Positions 1 to 8,900 of a stretch of DNA of 26,215 bases are shown piece after piece (the first letter of the stretch is position 1; each line of letters opens with the position of its first letter). The position numbers and the translations under genes are program-made. Source of the stretch: Hymenopellis radicata (Eukaryota; Basidiomycota; Agaricomycetes; Agaricales; Physalacriaceae); NCBI GenBank assembly GCA_015501595.1, contig JADNRX010000702.1, positions 1 to 26,215 of the forward strand, read 5' to 3'. The notes under the pieces were generated by a model that was not told the origin of the DNA, made no database searches, and was given only the letters and a program-made list of their open reading frames with translations.

Positions 1-137
1 CCGTTGAGATATCCTAGGACTCCCTTGGCACGAGCGGCACAACTGATGCCCTTCTTGTACGCTGCCCAGTTCTCGTGACCCTTGAGACAATCGTTGTTCG
101 GTGGCAGTTGATGGACAGATGGTGGGTTTGTTGACAT
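1..137 (-). CDS. Copia-type retrotransposon Gag N-terminus, cut by window edge
   Basis: The minus strand opens with ATG at 137-135 in a strong start context (GCCACC before ATG) and an in-frame TAG upstream at 179-177. About 45 codons run to the window edge. The visible protein begins MSTNPPSVHQLPPNN, followed by a 'LKGHENWAAYKKGI' stretch and 'AKGVLGYLNG'. The L-x-G-x-ENW-x-x-Y/W-K pattern followed by a K-G-[L/V]-x-G-Y-[L/I] turn is typical of the N-terminal Gag-like domain of Ty1/copia elements. This is family-level recognition by eye. No LTR, zinc knuckle or pol region is visible because the rest lies outside the window. Alternative: a domesticated host gene of the same Gag family. Confidence 0.55.
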   Translation of the reverse strand, partial: MSTNPPSVHQLPPNNDCLKGHENWAAYKKGISCAARAKGVLGYLN

Positions 138-224
138 GGTGGCAATGGTGACGAGGATAGGCCCTGGGAAGCTCCCCTAGACCGCCGGCGAGCCTCAGAG
201 CCTCAAATATTCAATTTTTTGGCC

Positions 225-1110
225 CTAAAAAGACCTCAAATATTCAAAAATCGCTGGGGATGTCACTTACACTGCTTGAAGATTTCAGATTCTGAGGTAA
301 AATTATCGGTAAAAAATTCTATGCATTTTATACCTTTTTTTTAAGTTAAAAATTTAAAAGAATTCTTTTAAATTATGAACTATATATTATAGTAAGAAAG
401 TAGGTAGAAAATCGGTAAAATAATTTAAGAGTTTTATTGCAAGATTAATAGAAATACTTTTAAGATTTTTAAGACTTAAATTTAACTAGAAAATGTAAAA
501 CTCAGATTTTGAGTTTTTAGACTGAAATAGAGGTAAAAGAATAACTGAAAAAAGCTATATAATAATGTATACAAAATCTGAAATCCAGAATTACAAAATT
601 TTACAGAATTATTTGAGATATTTTTACAAGCAATATTAAATAGTATATTAGAGACTGTATTAAAAAATAGGTTTTGAATTTTTTATAAAAGTAAATTTCA
701 GAATTAAGGGAAATAATCTAAGATATATAGTGTATTTCCTATATTAGAAGAAATGATAGAAATGATTATGAAATAATACAAAAGATTATAGTAAAAAAAT
801 TGAAATACAGAATTCAGATATATTCAGTAACATCTTTGCGTTTTTATAGAAGTAGTAATTGAATATATTGTAGCAGAAGATAGTTTAAGTTTTATAGTAG
901 ATTTATGATATAGAAAATATGAGAGAAAATTCAAGAGATTTAATAGAATAATTATTTCAAAGTATTAGAATATCAATAGTAGAAAATTAAAGAAATATGA
1001 GATAAAATAATTGAGAAATATAATGATAAATTACATAATATAAAAGTAGGTAAAAAATCTAAAATTTAAAGGATAGGAATTTTGAATAGGAAAGTCTAAT
1101 ATATAAATGG
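225..1110. other. AT-rich, C-poor island without genes
   Basis: A roughly 890-bp stretch is dominated by A and T with no convincing ORF, splice signals or RNA gene. On the plus strand G clearly exceeds C (in two 60-nt lines counted by hand, 7 G to 3 C and 11 G to 4 C). At its left edge the phrase CCTCAAATATTCAA occurs twice about 33 bp apart (around 201 and 234). The composition is unlike the GC-balanced DNA on either side. Possibly decayed repeat or heterochromatic spacer. A TATATAAAT stretch sits near 1100, just before satellite 1. Confidence 0.8.
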
Positions 1111-1139
1111 GCATGGCTTCTCTTGTTCTTACATGAGTT

Positions 1140-3640
1140 CAAGCAATATCCAGAGAGCCTAAATATAGATAGACATTGTTTTAGGACGTCCGAGCAATAC
1201 CTACAGGTGTCTGAGCGTTTCCAAAGAGTTCAGACATTCAGGTGGACATTGCTTCACATGTCCGCAGATCTCCGAGCAATATCTGCAGATATCCAGAGGG
1301 TTCGAACGTACAGCTGGACATTGCCACACATGTCCGCGGATGTCTGAGCGATATCCGCAGATATCCACAGGGTTCAGACGTACAGCTGGACATTGCCGCA
1401 CTTGTCAATGGATGTCTCAGCAATATCCACAGGTGTCTGAGTATTTCCAAAGCGTTCAGACATTCAGGTGGATATTGCATCACATGTCTACAGATCTCCG
1501 AGCAATATCTGCAGATATCCAGAGGGTTCGGATCTACAGCTGGACATTGCCGCACATGTCCGTGGATGTCTGAGCAATATCCGCAGATATCTACAGGGTT
1601 CGAACGTACAGCTGGACATTGTTGGAGATTGATCCGCACATGCTGTTCTCGATCGCGTTCGTACCTTACCTCCGTAGATACACCTCCTCTCTGTCGTCTC
1701 ATTTACCTTATATTCTGTCGTTGCTGCTTCGATTGTCCCCAGTCATTTGCTTCTTACCGACTGGGGTGCGTACTTTATTCTTTTCTCTCTTCTTTACTTA
1801 CTTACTAACATACACTCCCGTAGACTTACTGCGTTCATCTAGGTACACCAATATAGTCATTTGCTTCTTACCGACTGGGACTTACTGCGTTCATCTAGCT
1901 CCTATCTTTCGCCGCGTCGACTTCCTTTAGACATTGCCACACATGTCCGCAGATGTCTGAGCGATATCCGCAGATATCCACAGGGTTCAGATGTACAGCT
2001 GGACATTGCCGCACTTGTCCGCGGATGTCTCAGCAATATCCACAGGTGTCTGAGCGTTTCCAAAGGGTTCAGACATTCAGGTGGACATTGCTTCACATGT
2101 CCGCAGATCTCCGAGCAATATCTGCAGGTGTCCGAGCAATATCTGCAGATATCCAGAGGGTTCAGATGTACAGCTGGACATTGCCGCACTTGTCTGCGGA
2201 TGTCTCAGCAATATCCAGAGGTGTCTGAGTGTTTCTAAAGGGTTCAGACATTCAGGTGGAGATTGCTTCACATGTCCGCAGATCTCCAAGCAATATCTGC
2301 AGGTGTCTGAGCGATATCCGCAGATATCCAGAGGGTTCAGATGTACAGCTGGACATTGCATCACATGTCCGCAGATCTCCAAGCAATATCTGCAGATATC
2401 CAGAGGGTTCGAACGTACAGCTGGACATTGCCACACATGTCCGCGGATGTCTGAGCGATATCCGCAGATATCCAGAGGGTTCAGATGTACAGCTGGACAT
2501 TGTCGCACTTGTCCGCGGATGTCTCAGCAATATCCACAGGTGTCTGAGCGTTTCCAAAGGGTTCAGACATTCAGGTGGACATTGCTTCACATGTCCGCAG
2601 ATCTCTGAGCAATATCTGCAGGTGTCCGAGCAATATCTGCAGATATCCAGAGGGTTCGGATGTACAGCTGGACATTGCCACACATGTCTGCGGATGTCTG
2701 AGCGATATCCGCAGATATCCAGAGGGTTCAGATGTACAGCTGGACATTGTTGCACTTGTCCGCGGATGTCTCAGCAATATCCACAGGTGTCTGAGCGTTT
2801 CCAAAGGGTTCAGACATTCAGGTGGACATTGCTTCACATGTCCGCAGATCTCCGAGCAATATCTGCAGATATCCAGAGGGTTCGAACGTACAGCTGGACA
2901 TTGCCACACATGTCCGCGGATGTCTGAGCGATATCTGCAGATATCCAGAGGGTTCAGATGTACAGCTGGACATTGTCGCACTTGTCCGCGGATGTCTCAG
3001 CAATATCCACAGGTGTCTGAGCGTTTCCAAAGGGTTCAGACATTCAGGTGGACATTGCTTCACATGTCCGCAGATCTCCGAGCAATATCTGCAGATATCC
3101 AGAGGGTTCGAACGTACAGCTGGACATTGCCACACATGTCCGCGGATGTCTGAGCGATATCCGCAGATATCCAGAGGGTTCAGATGTACAGCTGGACATT
3201 GTTGCACTTGTCCGCGGATGTCTCAGCAATATCCACAGGTGTCTGAGCGTTTCCAAAGGGTTCAGACATTCAGGTGGACATTGCTTCACATGTCCGCAGA
3301 TCTCCGAGCAATATCTGCAGATATCCAGAGGGTTCGAACGTACAGCTGGACATTGCCACACATGTCCGTGGATGTCTGAGCGATATCCGCAGATATCCAC
3401 AGGGTTCAGATGTACAGCTGGACATTGCCGCACTTGTCCGCGGATGTCTCAGCAATATCCACAGGTGTCTGAGCGTTTCCAAAGGGTTCAGACATTCAGG
3501 TGGACATTGCTTCACATGTCCGCAGATCTCCGAGCAATATCTGCAGATATCCAGAGGGTTCGAACGTACAGCTGGACATTGCCACACATGTCCGCGGATG
3601 TCTGAGCGATATCCGCAGATATCCAGAGGGTTCAGATGTA
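1140..3640. repeat. Satellite 1: 226-bp higher-order repeat of 72+72+82-bp monomers
   Basis: About ten tandem units carry three related monomers in fixed order. A (72 bp) starts GTTCAGACATTCAGGTGGAC, B (72 bp) starts GTTCGAACGTACAGCTGGAC, and C (82 bp) starts GTTCAGATGTACAGCTGGAC and has a 10-bp longer tail ending GCGTTTCCAAAGG. They sum to 226 bp, the spacing seen between 2822, 3048, 3274 and 3500. Earlier units are hybrids: 247 bp around 2575, from a 21-bp internal duplication, and 173 and 320 bp around 2069-2562. The left edge (1140-1230) is degenerate and the right half is the most homogeneous, as expected from unequal exchange. Both strands are open over long distances, so its ORFs are not evidence of genes. 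The array abuts a gag fragment at 3641. Confidence 0.93.
1615..1934. mobile_element. Solo-LTR-like insertion in satellite 1 with 5-bp target duplication
   Basis: A non-satellite segment of 310 bp (1620-1929) interrupts a B monomer. The monomer stops after GACAT (1615-1619) and resumes at GACAT (1930-1934) in exactly the same phase, so GACAT is a 5-bp target duplication. The insert begins TGTTGGAGATTGATC, a classic LTR 5' end (TG). It ends ...TTCCTTTA, so the expected 3' CA is absent or mutated. Inside, a 56-bp segment beginning ACTTACTGCGTTCATCTAG is duplicated (1824 and 1880), and the phrase TTTGCTTCTTACCGACTGGG appears twice. No internal retrotransposon coding is present. Interpretation: solo LTR; orientation is plus if TG is the 5' end. 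Confidence 0.6.
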
Positions 3641-3641
3641 G

Positions 3642-3814
3642 GATCGAATTGTCAAGTGGCTTTTGAAGGTCGAGGATTTCTCAGAGCTGAGCGAACGGAT
3701 CTTCGAACAGCTAGGCAAGTGGGTCCCAAAAAGGTTCACGGATGAAGCCGAAAGTTGGTATTATTCTCTTCCAAGAGATACTCGTATTGAAGTCGAACAA
3801 GACTGGGGAACCCC
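3642..3814 (+). pseudogene. Truncated LTR-retrotransposon Gag fragment
   Basis: Immediately after satellite 1 one open frame reads DRIVKWLLKVEDFSEL, then RFTDEAESWYYSLPRDTR and EVEQDWGT. The order 'W-hydrophobic ... F-x-D-x-A-E-x-W-Y-x-S-L-P ... W-G-T' is the core of the retrotransposon Gag capsid-like domain of fungal LTR elements. Only about 57 residues survive. The 5' end is cut by the satellite junction at 3640/3641, and the 3' end loses Gag character after DWGT at about 3814, where unrelated repeat-like DNA begins. No protease or polymerase follows. It differs from the fragment at the window's left edge, so at least two retroelement families have left traces. Confidence 0.6.
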
Positions 3815-4686
3815 AACAAATTCCTCGACGTTGACTCGCCTCTCGTGCCACGTTCTTCCTGAGTGGATGCGGGCTTCACGCGACATCGGCAAGGACTTTG
3901 ACCAGAACGCAAGGTCTAATCCCAAGGTCAATCGTGGTTACGCCTTGCCTGATCATAGCTTTATCGCCTCTGCTCGTCGTACTACATCATACATGTCGGC
4001 GCTATTATCGTCAACATCACCCTCTCAAAGTTCTTAGCACTTTGACTCGGATACAGTCCGCCAAGTGTGACTGGCTAACGCTTGACCGTACGTCGCCGCA
4101 GACGGTCCTCGGCTCTGTTTCGGCGCTGCTATCTTCGCGGACACCCACAGCCACGCTTTTCTCGGGACACAAATTCGAACTTTGATTTATGGAATGGCCG
4201 CAACTGGTGTCGGGCATTCTGGAGTTTTCCCAACTGATTGCGCTGCATGGGCCTCGGTACTGACGTCAAGCACATTGCTGGGTGCCCCCACGCTGCGCCA
4301 CACCATTGCTCACATACAGTAGCATGCCTTGGCTTTCTTCCTCCTTGTCCGATGAACTCATGTACTGGACAGATCACCAACGCTTTTTGGGTCTTTCTTT
4401 GTGCGCCCATAGAGGCCAAGTCTTTACGTTACGCTGGCTCGTCGTACATCTCCCTGAACCGCAACGTGTATCAACTTTCGCGCTACAAAGTATAAAGTAG
4501 CGTAAACGATCTGCTAGGTATTTCATATACCTGCGTACACAGTCCAGAAATCGATATGGTATTAACGAGCTGATCAAAAAGTATACCGTCTCAGGAAGAG
4601 GCAACACGTCCGCTTACGCCACCAAGGTAAATACAAAAGACTTGAATTATTACAACTAAGAACAGAATTGTTCATGTAAATGCCAA
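3815..4686. other. Gene-poor degenerate stretch
   Basis: No exon structure, splice-site chain or recognisable protein was found here. It contains one copy (3955-4150) of a degenerate repeat that recurs at 15290-15460. Open frames up to about 95 codons exist on both strands (for example 4129-4419 minus), but none shows coding character or neighbours in phase. It separates the gag remnant from the 3' end of the minus-strand gene whose stop is at 4687. Confidence 0.6.
3955..4150 (+). repeat. Degenerate dispersed repeat, copy A
   Basis: Shares TCGCCTCTGCTCGTCGTACT followed by CATGTCGGCGCT, and TCGGATACAGTCCG followed by GTGGCTGGC-like sequence, with 15290-15460. Block order differs: copy A appears to carry the first block twice in diverged form. 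A 20-bp identity plus a second 12-bp block at the same spacing is beyond chance in a window of this size. Element class unknown. Confidence 0.55.
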
Positions 4687-5930
4687 TTATTTCCCGATCT
4701 TACGCTTTACGCCGATTTTTGAGTGACGTACTCTTTCAACCATCCTATGAAAGTCGAGTTAGCGGTGAAGCTCCGATAATGATAAGAGTCATACCTCCGG
4801 ACGATGGGAGAAAACTGAATACTCCTCAGATCGATTGCGGGTTGTACGTTTAACGTTGCATAGAGCAGGGGCTCCTCCTCTTTAAATCTTCGAAGCCACC
4901 GCCTATCGTACAGGTTCTTAGGGAGCCCCACGGGACTCACCCGTTATCGTTCGTCACCGCGGTGTGTGTCCTAATGCCAGGAAGTTGTCCCGGCATCCGA
5001 TGTCGACAATCAATAGTCCTAAAGTGCCTCGAGAAGAAGAGTATGTCTGGAATCCTGAAGAATTCCTCAACAACGGTCTCCCGACTCCGCCATACGGGGC
5101 GCAAGGCGATGAATGTTCCATCGGGCTGTTCTTCATCGTCACTATGAACGGTAGCATCCATCGAGGACATGAAAGTGAGGTTGTCGTCCACTGTGGCATC
5201 GCCCTCCTTGAAGAACCACAACGCATCGAGGCGGCTGACATGGCGCTGTACGAAAGTATATCAGTAATGCTCTGAAACGCCTCGAGATCAGTAGTACCTT
5301 CTGCCGCCGATTATATTGATTTGTTTCGAGTCGCCTCATCTCCGCGACTTGTGGGTCCACGTTTGGCTCGGCAAGAAGTCGTTTCTTGAACTCGTCACGT
5401 CGATATTTCATGTGAGTTTGCAAGGCCTTCCGAACGTCCAGAGCTTCAAATTGGGACAACACAGGATCGTGGTAGCCTCAACCAAAGCTAACTCCACCAC
5501 GCGTTTGTTCCAAGGTGAGCCCATGTTCCCCTCGAGATCGTGCTCCAACTGGCGAGCACTGGGACCTTGCTGTGGAAGGCGATGCTGGGAGAAACGCTGA
5601 ACGATAACCTGACTGGCCTCTGATTCTTCGAAAGAACGTAGAAGGGCTCGCACGGCACTCTTGGGGGTTGGGTGAGAATCGGAGACGCTGCAGCTAGAGA
5701 ATAACGTACTCTCAATTCTTTCATCTCGATGTCGGAAACTGTTTTTGGCAAGCCGACGTTCTGAAATTGTGATCAATGGTTGAGTGAGGATGATTTGAGG
5801 TACGTACGAGGCGTTTTTGTGTCTTGGAATTGTCGACTCTGATGGTCCGGACACGGGAGTTCTTGGGTGTTCGAGCTTTCTTAGTTCGGCTTTCTTAGGT
5901 GTCCGAGCTTTACGCGCACCAGGTCGCTAT
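4687..5930 (-). CDS. Multi-exon coding region, unknown protein with GLPKNLYD C-terminal motif
   Basis: Exons recognised on the minus strand: about 5930-5804 ('ARKARTPKKAEL...'), 5760-5710 (NVGLPKTVSDIEMKELR), 5659-5493, 5443-5298, 5245-about 4937, about 4941-4795 and 4744-4687 (TAA at 4689-4687). Introns of 43-52 nt have good signals, e.g. 5709-5660 (GTACGT...AAG), 5297-5246 and 4794-4745 (GTATGA...GCTAAC...TAG). The product has a Lys/Arg- and Pro-rich start, a helical charged middle (ALDVRKALQTHMKYRRDEF), an acidic stretch and a C-terminal block 'GLPKNLYDRRWLRRF...QPAIDL'. From memory, a GLPxNxYDxxWL block occurs in expanded, uncharacterised basidiomycete families, so this link is tentative. 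Two junctions (around 5493/5443 and 4940) do not join in frame by hand, so frameshifts or missed introns exist. It may be the 3' part of the next gene upstream or a separate gene. Confidence 0.5.
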
Positions 5931-5975
5931 TCTGAGTGGCTCGAGAAGGGGCCGCTTCCCGGCGATCTTCTCCAT

Positions 5976-8900
5976 CTAACGGGCTAAGTGACCGTTGACG
6001 TGGGGAGGAGGTGCACGGGGTGGTACGGGAGGAGGTGCACGTGGAGGTACGGGGGAGGTGCACGCGGAGGTACGGGAGGAGGTGCACGCGGAGGTACGGG
6101 AGAGGTGCACGCGGAGGTACGGGAGGAGGTGCACGCGGAGGTACGGAGGCAGGTGCGTAGGTTTCGGCAGTACGCGACGAGGGACAAGTGGAGGCACTGA
6201 AGGTCGCGTGCGCGGAGGTGCTCGAAGCGGCGTGAAAGGAGCAGAGCCATTCAGAGCTTCTTCTCCGTGAACACTGTCCTGTGCTTCACGAATACCTTCG
6301 AATAATTAGCGAGATGAGTATCCGTAGGAGTGTTTACGCACCAAGAACATGAAAGTCGTCAATGTCCATGTGTTCGTCCTCGGAACTCTTGGGTGACCGA
6401 ACTTTCTTAGGTTTCCGAGCTTGACGAGTAGGAGGCGGCGCACGGGGCTGTACGGGAGGAGTTGTGCGAGGCGGAACGAGAGGAGGGTGCGTAGGCTTTG
6501 GCGGTGCGCGACGAGGGACAGGTGGAGGCGCTGAAGGTCGCGTGCGCGGAGGTGCTCGAATCGGTGTGAAAGGAGCAGAGCCAAACGGAGCTTCTTCTCC
6601 GTGAACATTGTCTTGTGCTTCACGAGGAATAGGAGGAGCCCTTCGACGAAGAAGATCTGGAGAAAGGGGAGTACGGTTGAATTGCGGAGTGGGAATACCT
6701 TTGAATAATTGTTAGCGAGAAAAGCAACCGTATAGACTGTGTTTACGCACCAGGAACATCAAAGTCGTCAATGTCCATTTGTTCGTCCTCGGAACTCTCA
6801 TAATCAACCAACCCCCCAAACCTTGGCTGAGGGACTGCGGCTGAGAACATAAGTGAGCATGTCAAGCGGCGGGACGGGACAATCGTAACATACGTGGATT
6901 TTCAAACATAACTTCCTCTATATAGATTCCGGTTAGCCTGGTTACAATGTGAAGAGGAGTGGTGACAAACCTAGGTCGTCAGACATAATCTCTGGCCCAA
7001 CACTGGCAGCTTCCTCGTCGTCATGATTGGGAAAGGTCTCCCTGTCTCCGTCATTACTCTCATCGTCACTGGAGTCTTCGCTGTCATCATGCGCAATGTC
7101 TTCTTCTAGATTACTGTAAGAGCAGCATTGCGTACTGGGCCGGACATACCTAAATCTTCGGACATGATCTCGGGCCCGACGCTGCCTAGTCATGTCCACG
7201 AGTGTCGGGTGTTTGCGGGTACTCGCGGGTGTACCCGCACTCAACACCCGGGTGCCGAGTGTTTACCTCACAAGGGTGGGGTGTCACCGCGGGTGTCCAC
7301 CCGAGTGCGGGTGTCTGCCTCTGGGCTGCGAGTACCCACTGGCAGACACCCGGGTGGACACTCGCATTTTTGCGAATTTTTACCAATTTTATTTCAATTT
7401 TTTTGAGCTAAAAAACAATGTACACAAGTATTTCTCGCGATTCCGGCGGATCGGGCCGTATCCCGAAAGTACGCGTAAGCGTGATCGGGGGTGTTTTCTC
7501 TCTCCTCCTGCCACCGTCTCTCCCAAATCTCTCCCTTCCCGTCGCTCGACTTTACGTCGGCGACTATAGAACTGTTGCTCGACTCTGAGTCGGCAACATC
7601 TGCATCGGCGCTCGACTTTGAGTCGGCGTTACTGGACCAGGAGGCGACTTTAAGTCGTCTCCACGGAAACGACAGCAGCCAGCAGCTGCTCCTGGACGCG
7701 TAAGCCCCGCAAACGGGCAGCACACGATAAACGATGGCGACGGCAATAAGATCTATTGGCCTGACGCGGCCCGCCGCGCTGTTGAGCGTGCTTGAAGAGC
7801 GGGGTGGTGGATATGGGCCGCCACGTCGTCTGCTGGCGACGTGGTGGATTTTGTACGTATTGCTTTTTCTTTTTAGTGTCGGCGCGTTTCCAGACGCCGT
7901 CAAATCTCTTGCTATACTAAACACTCATTCTAGCTATTGCTGCTTTACGGGTAAGCCCTCGAATGAGGCGCCATACACCGAATCCTCCGCCATTACCCTC
8001 CATCCATCCCATCACCTCCCATGCCTCTCCTGTCGGTAGCATCATGCACCGCTCCGCTCCCCTCGCAATTGCTGGGGGATGTAGACGGTGCATGAAATGA
8101 CAGTGAGTGGTACGGAGGTGGGTGTACTCGTGTACACCCGCCATCCTACCCGAGTGTCGACACACTCGGGTGTGTAAAACACCCGTGAATGGGTGTCACA
8201 CCCGAGTAGAGTACTCGGGTGTTGCGCGAGTGCGGATATGTGCCTTCGAGCCACGAGTGACCCGCCCCGCGAGTGCGAGTGCACTCGGGTGGGCACTCAT
8301 GGACATGTCTAACGCTGCCTGCGGAAGCTGTATTAGCGAGGGAAAATAGGTAGCAGTCGTAGGCGTTCGTACCTTCATCATCGTCATCATCGTACAAATC
8401 ATTCTCGGCTCCAGTGTTCTTGTCAATGAATGCCGCATGATTGGGAAAGGTCTCCCTGTCGCCGTCATTACTCTCATCGTCACTGGAGTCTTCGCTGTCT
8501 GCATCGTGTGCAATGTCTTCTTCTAGATTACGGTAAGAGCAGCATTGCGTACTGGGCCGGACATACCTAAATCTTCGGACATGATCTCGGGCCCGACGCT
8601 GCCTGCGGAAGCTGTATTAGCGAGGGAAAATAGGTAGCAGTCGTAGGCGTTCGTACTTTCATCATCGTCATCATCGTACAAATCATTCTCGGCTCCAGTG
8701 TTCTTGTCAATGAATGCCGCATGATTGGGAAAGGTCTCCCTGTCGCCGTCATTACTCTCATCGTCACTGGAGTCTTCGCTGTCTGCATCGTGTGCAATGT
8801 CTTCTTCTAGATTACGGTAAGAGCAGCATTGCGTACTGGGCCGGACATACCTAAATCTTCGGACATGATCTCGGGCCCGACGCTGCCTGCGGAAGCTGTA

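Larger units (their letters stand above)
7187..8311. mobile_element. hAT-1: non-autonomous hAT-like element inside an exon
   Basis: 1125 bp, flanked by a perfect 8-bp target duplication ACGCTGCC (7179-7186 and 8312-8319). Terminal inverted repeats are TAGTCATGTCCACGAGTG and, from the other end, TAGACATGTCCATGAGTG (16 of 18 match). An 8-bp duplication and TAG...CTA termini are hallmarks of hAT elements. Removing the element and one duplication restores an exon of exactly 240 nt. The outer 160-190 bp on each side are dense in CGGGTG/CACCCG and GAGTGC motifs. The interior has no intact transposase (a typical hAT transposase is 600-800 residues). Mobilisation would need a transposase in trans. 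Confidence 0.88.

Noticed and set aside
1140..3640. CRISPR-like array
   Set aside because: No unique spacers; monomers are contiguous and related, and the genome is eukaryotic.
1123..3745. Overlapping ORFs of 60-232 codons on both strands in satellite 1
   Set aside because: The ORFs recur at 226-bp steps on both strands; the signal is explained by the satellite.
4129..4607. Small genes on either strand at 4129-4607
   Set aside because: Only short overlapping frames without coding bias, splice chain or recognised motif.
4937..5221. Minus-strand frame around 4937-5221 as a nuclease or transposase domain
   Set aside because: No catalytic motif could be identified; it is kept as part of an unknown multi-exon gene.
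5988..6270. Gly/Arg-rich plus-strand ORFs at the 24-bp minisatellite
   Set aside because: Antisense shadow of the Pro-rich minus-strand exon; no plus-strand exon chain.
7436..7487. Intact hAT transposase in hAT-1 or hAT-2
   Set aside because: No long frame or recognisable catalytic or dimerisation region; only a short shared peptide-like block.
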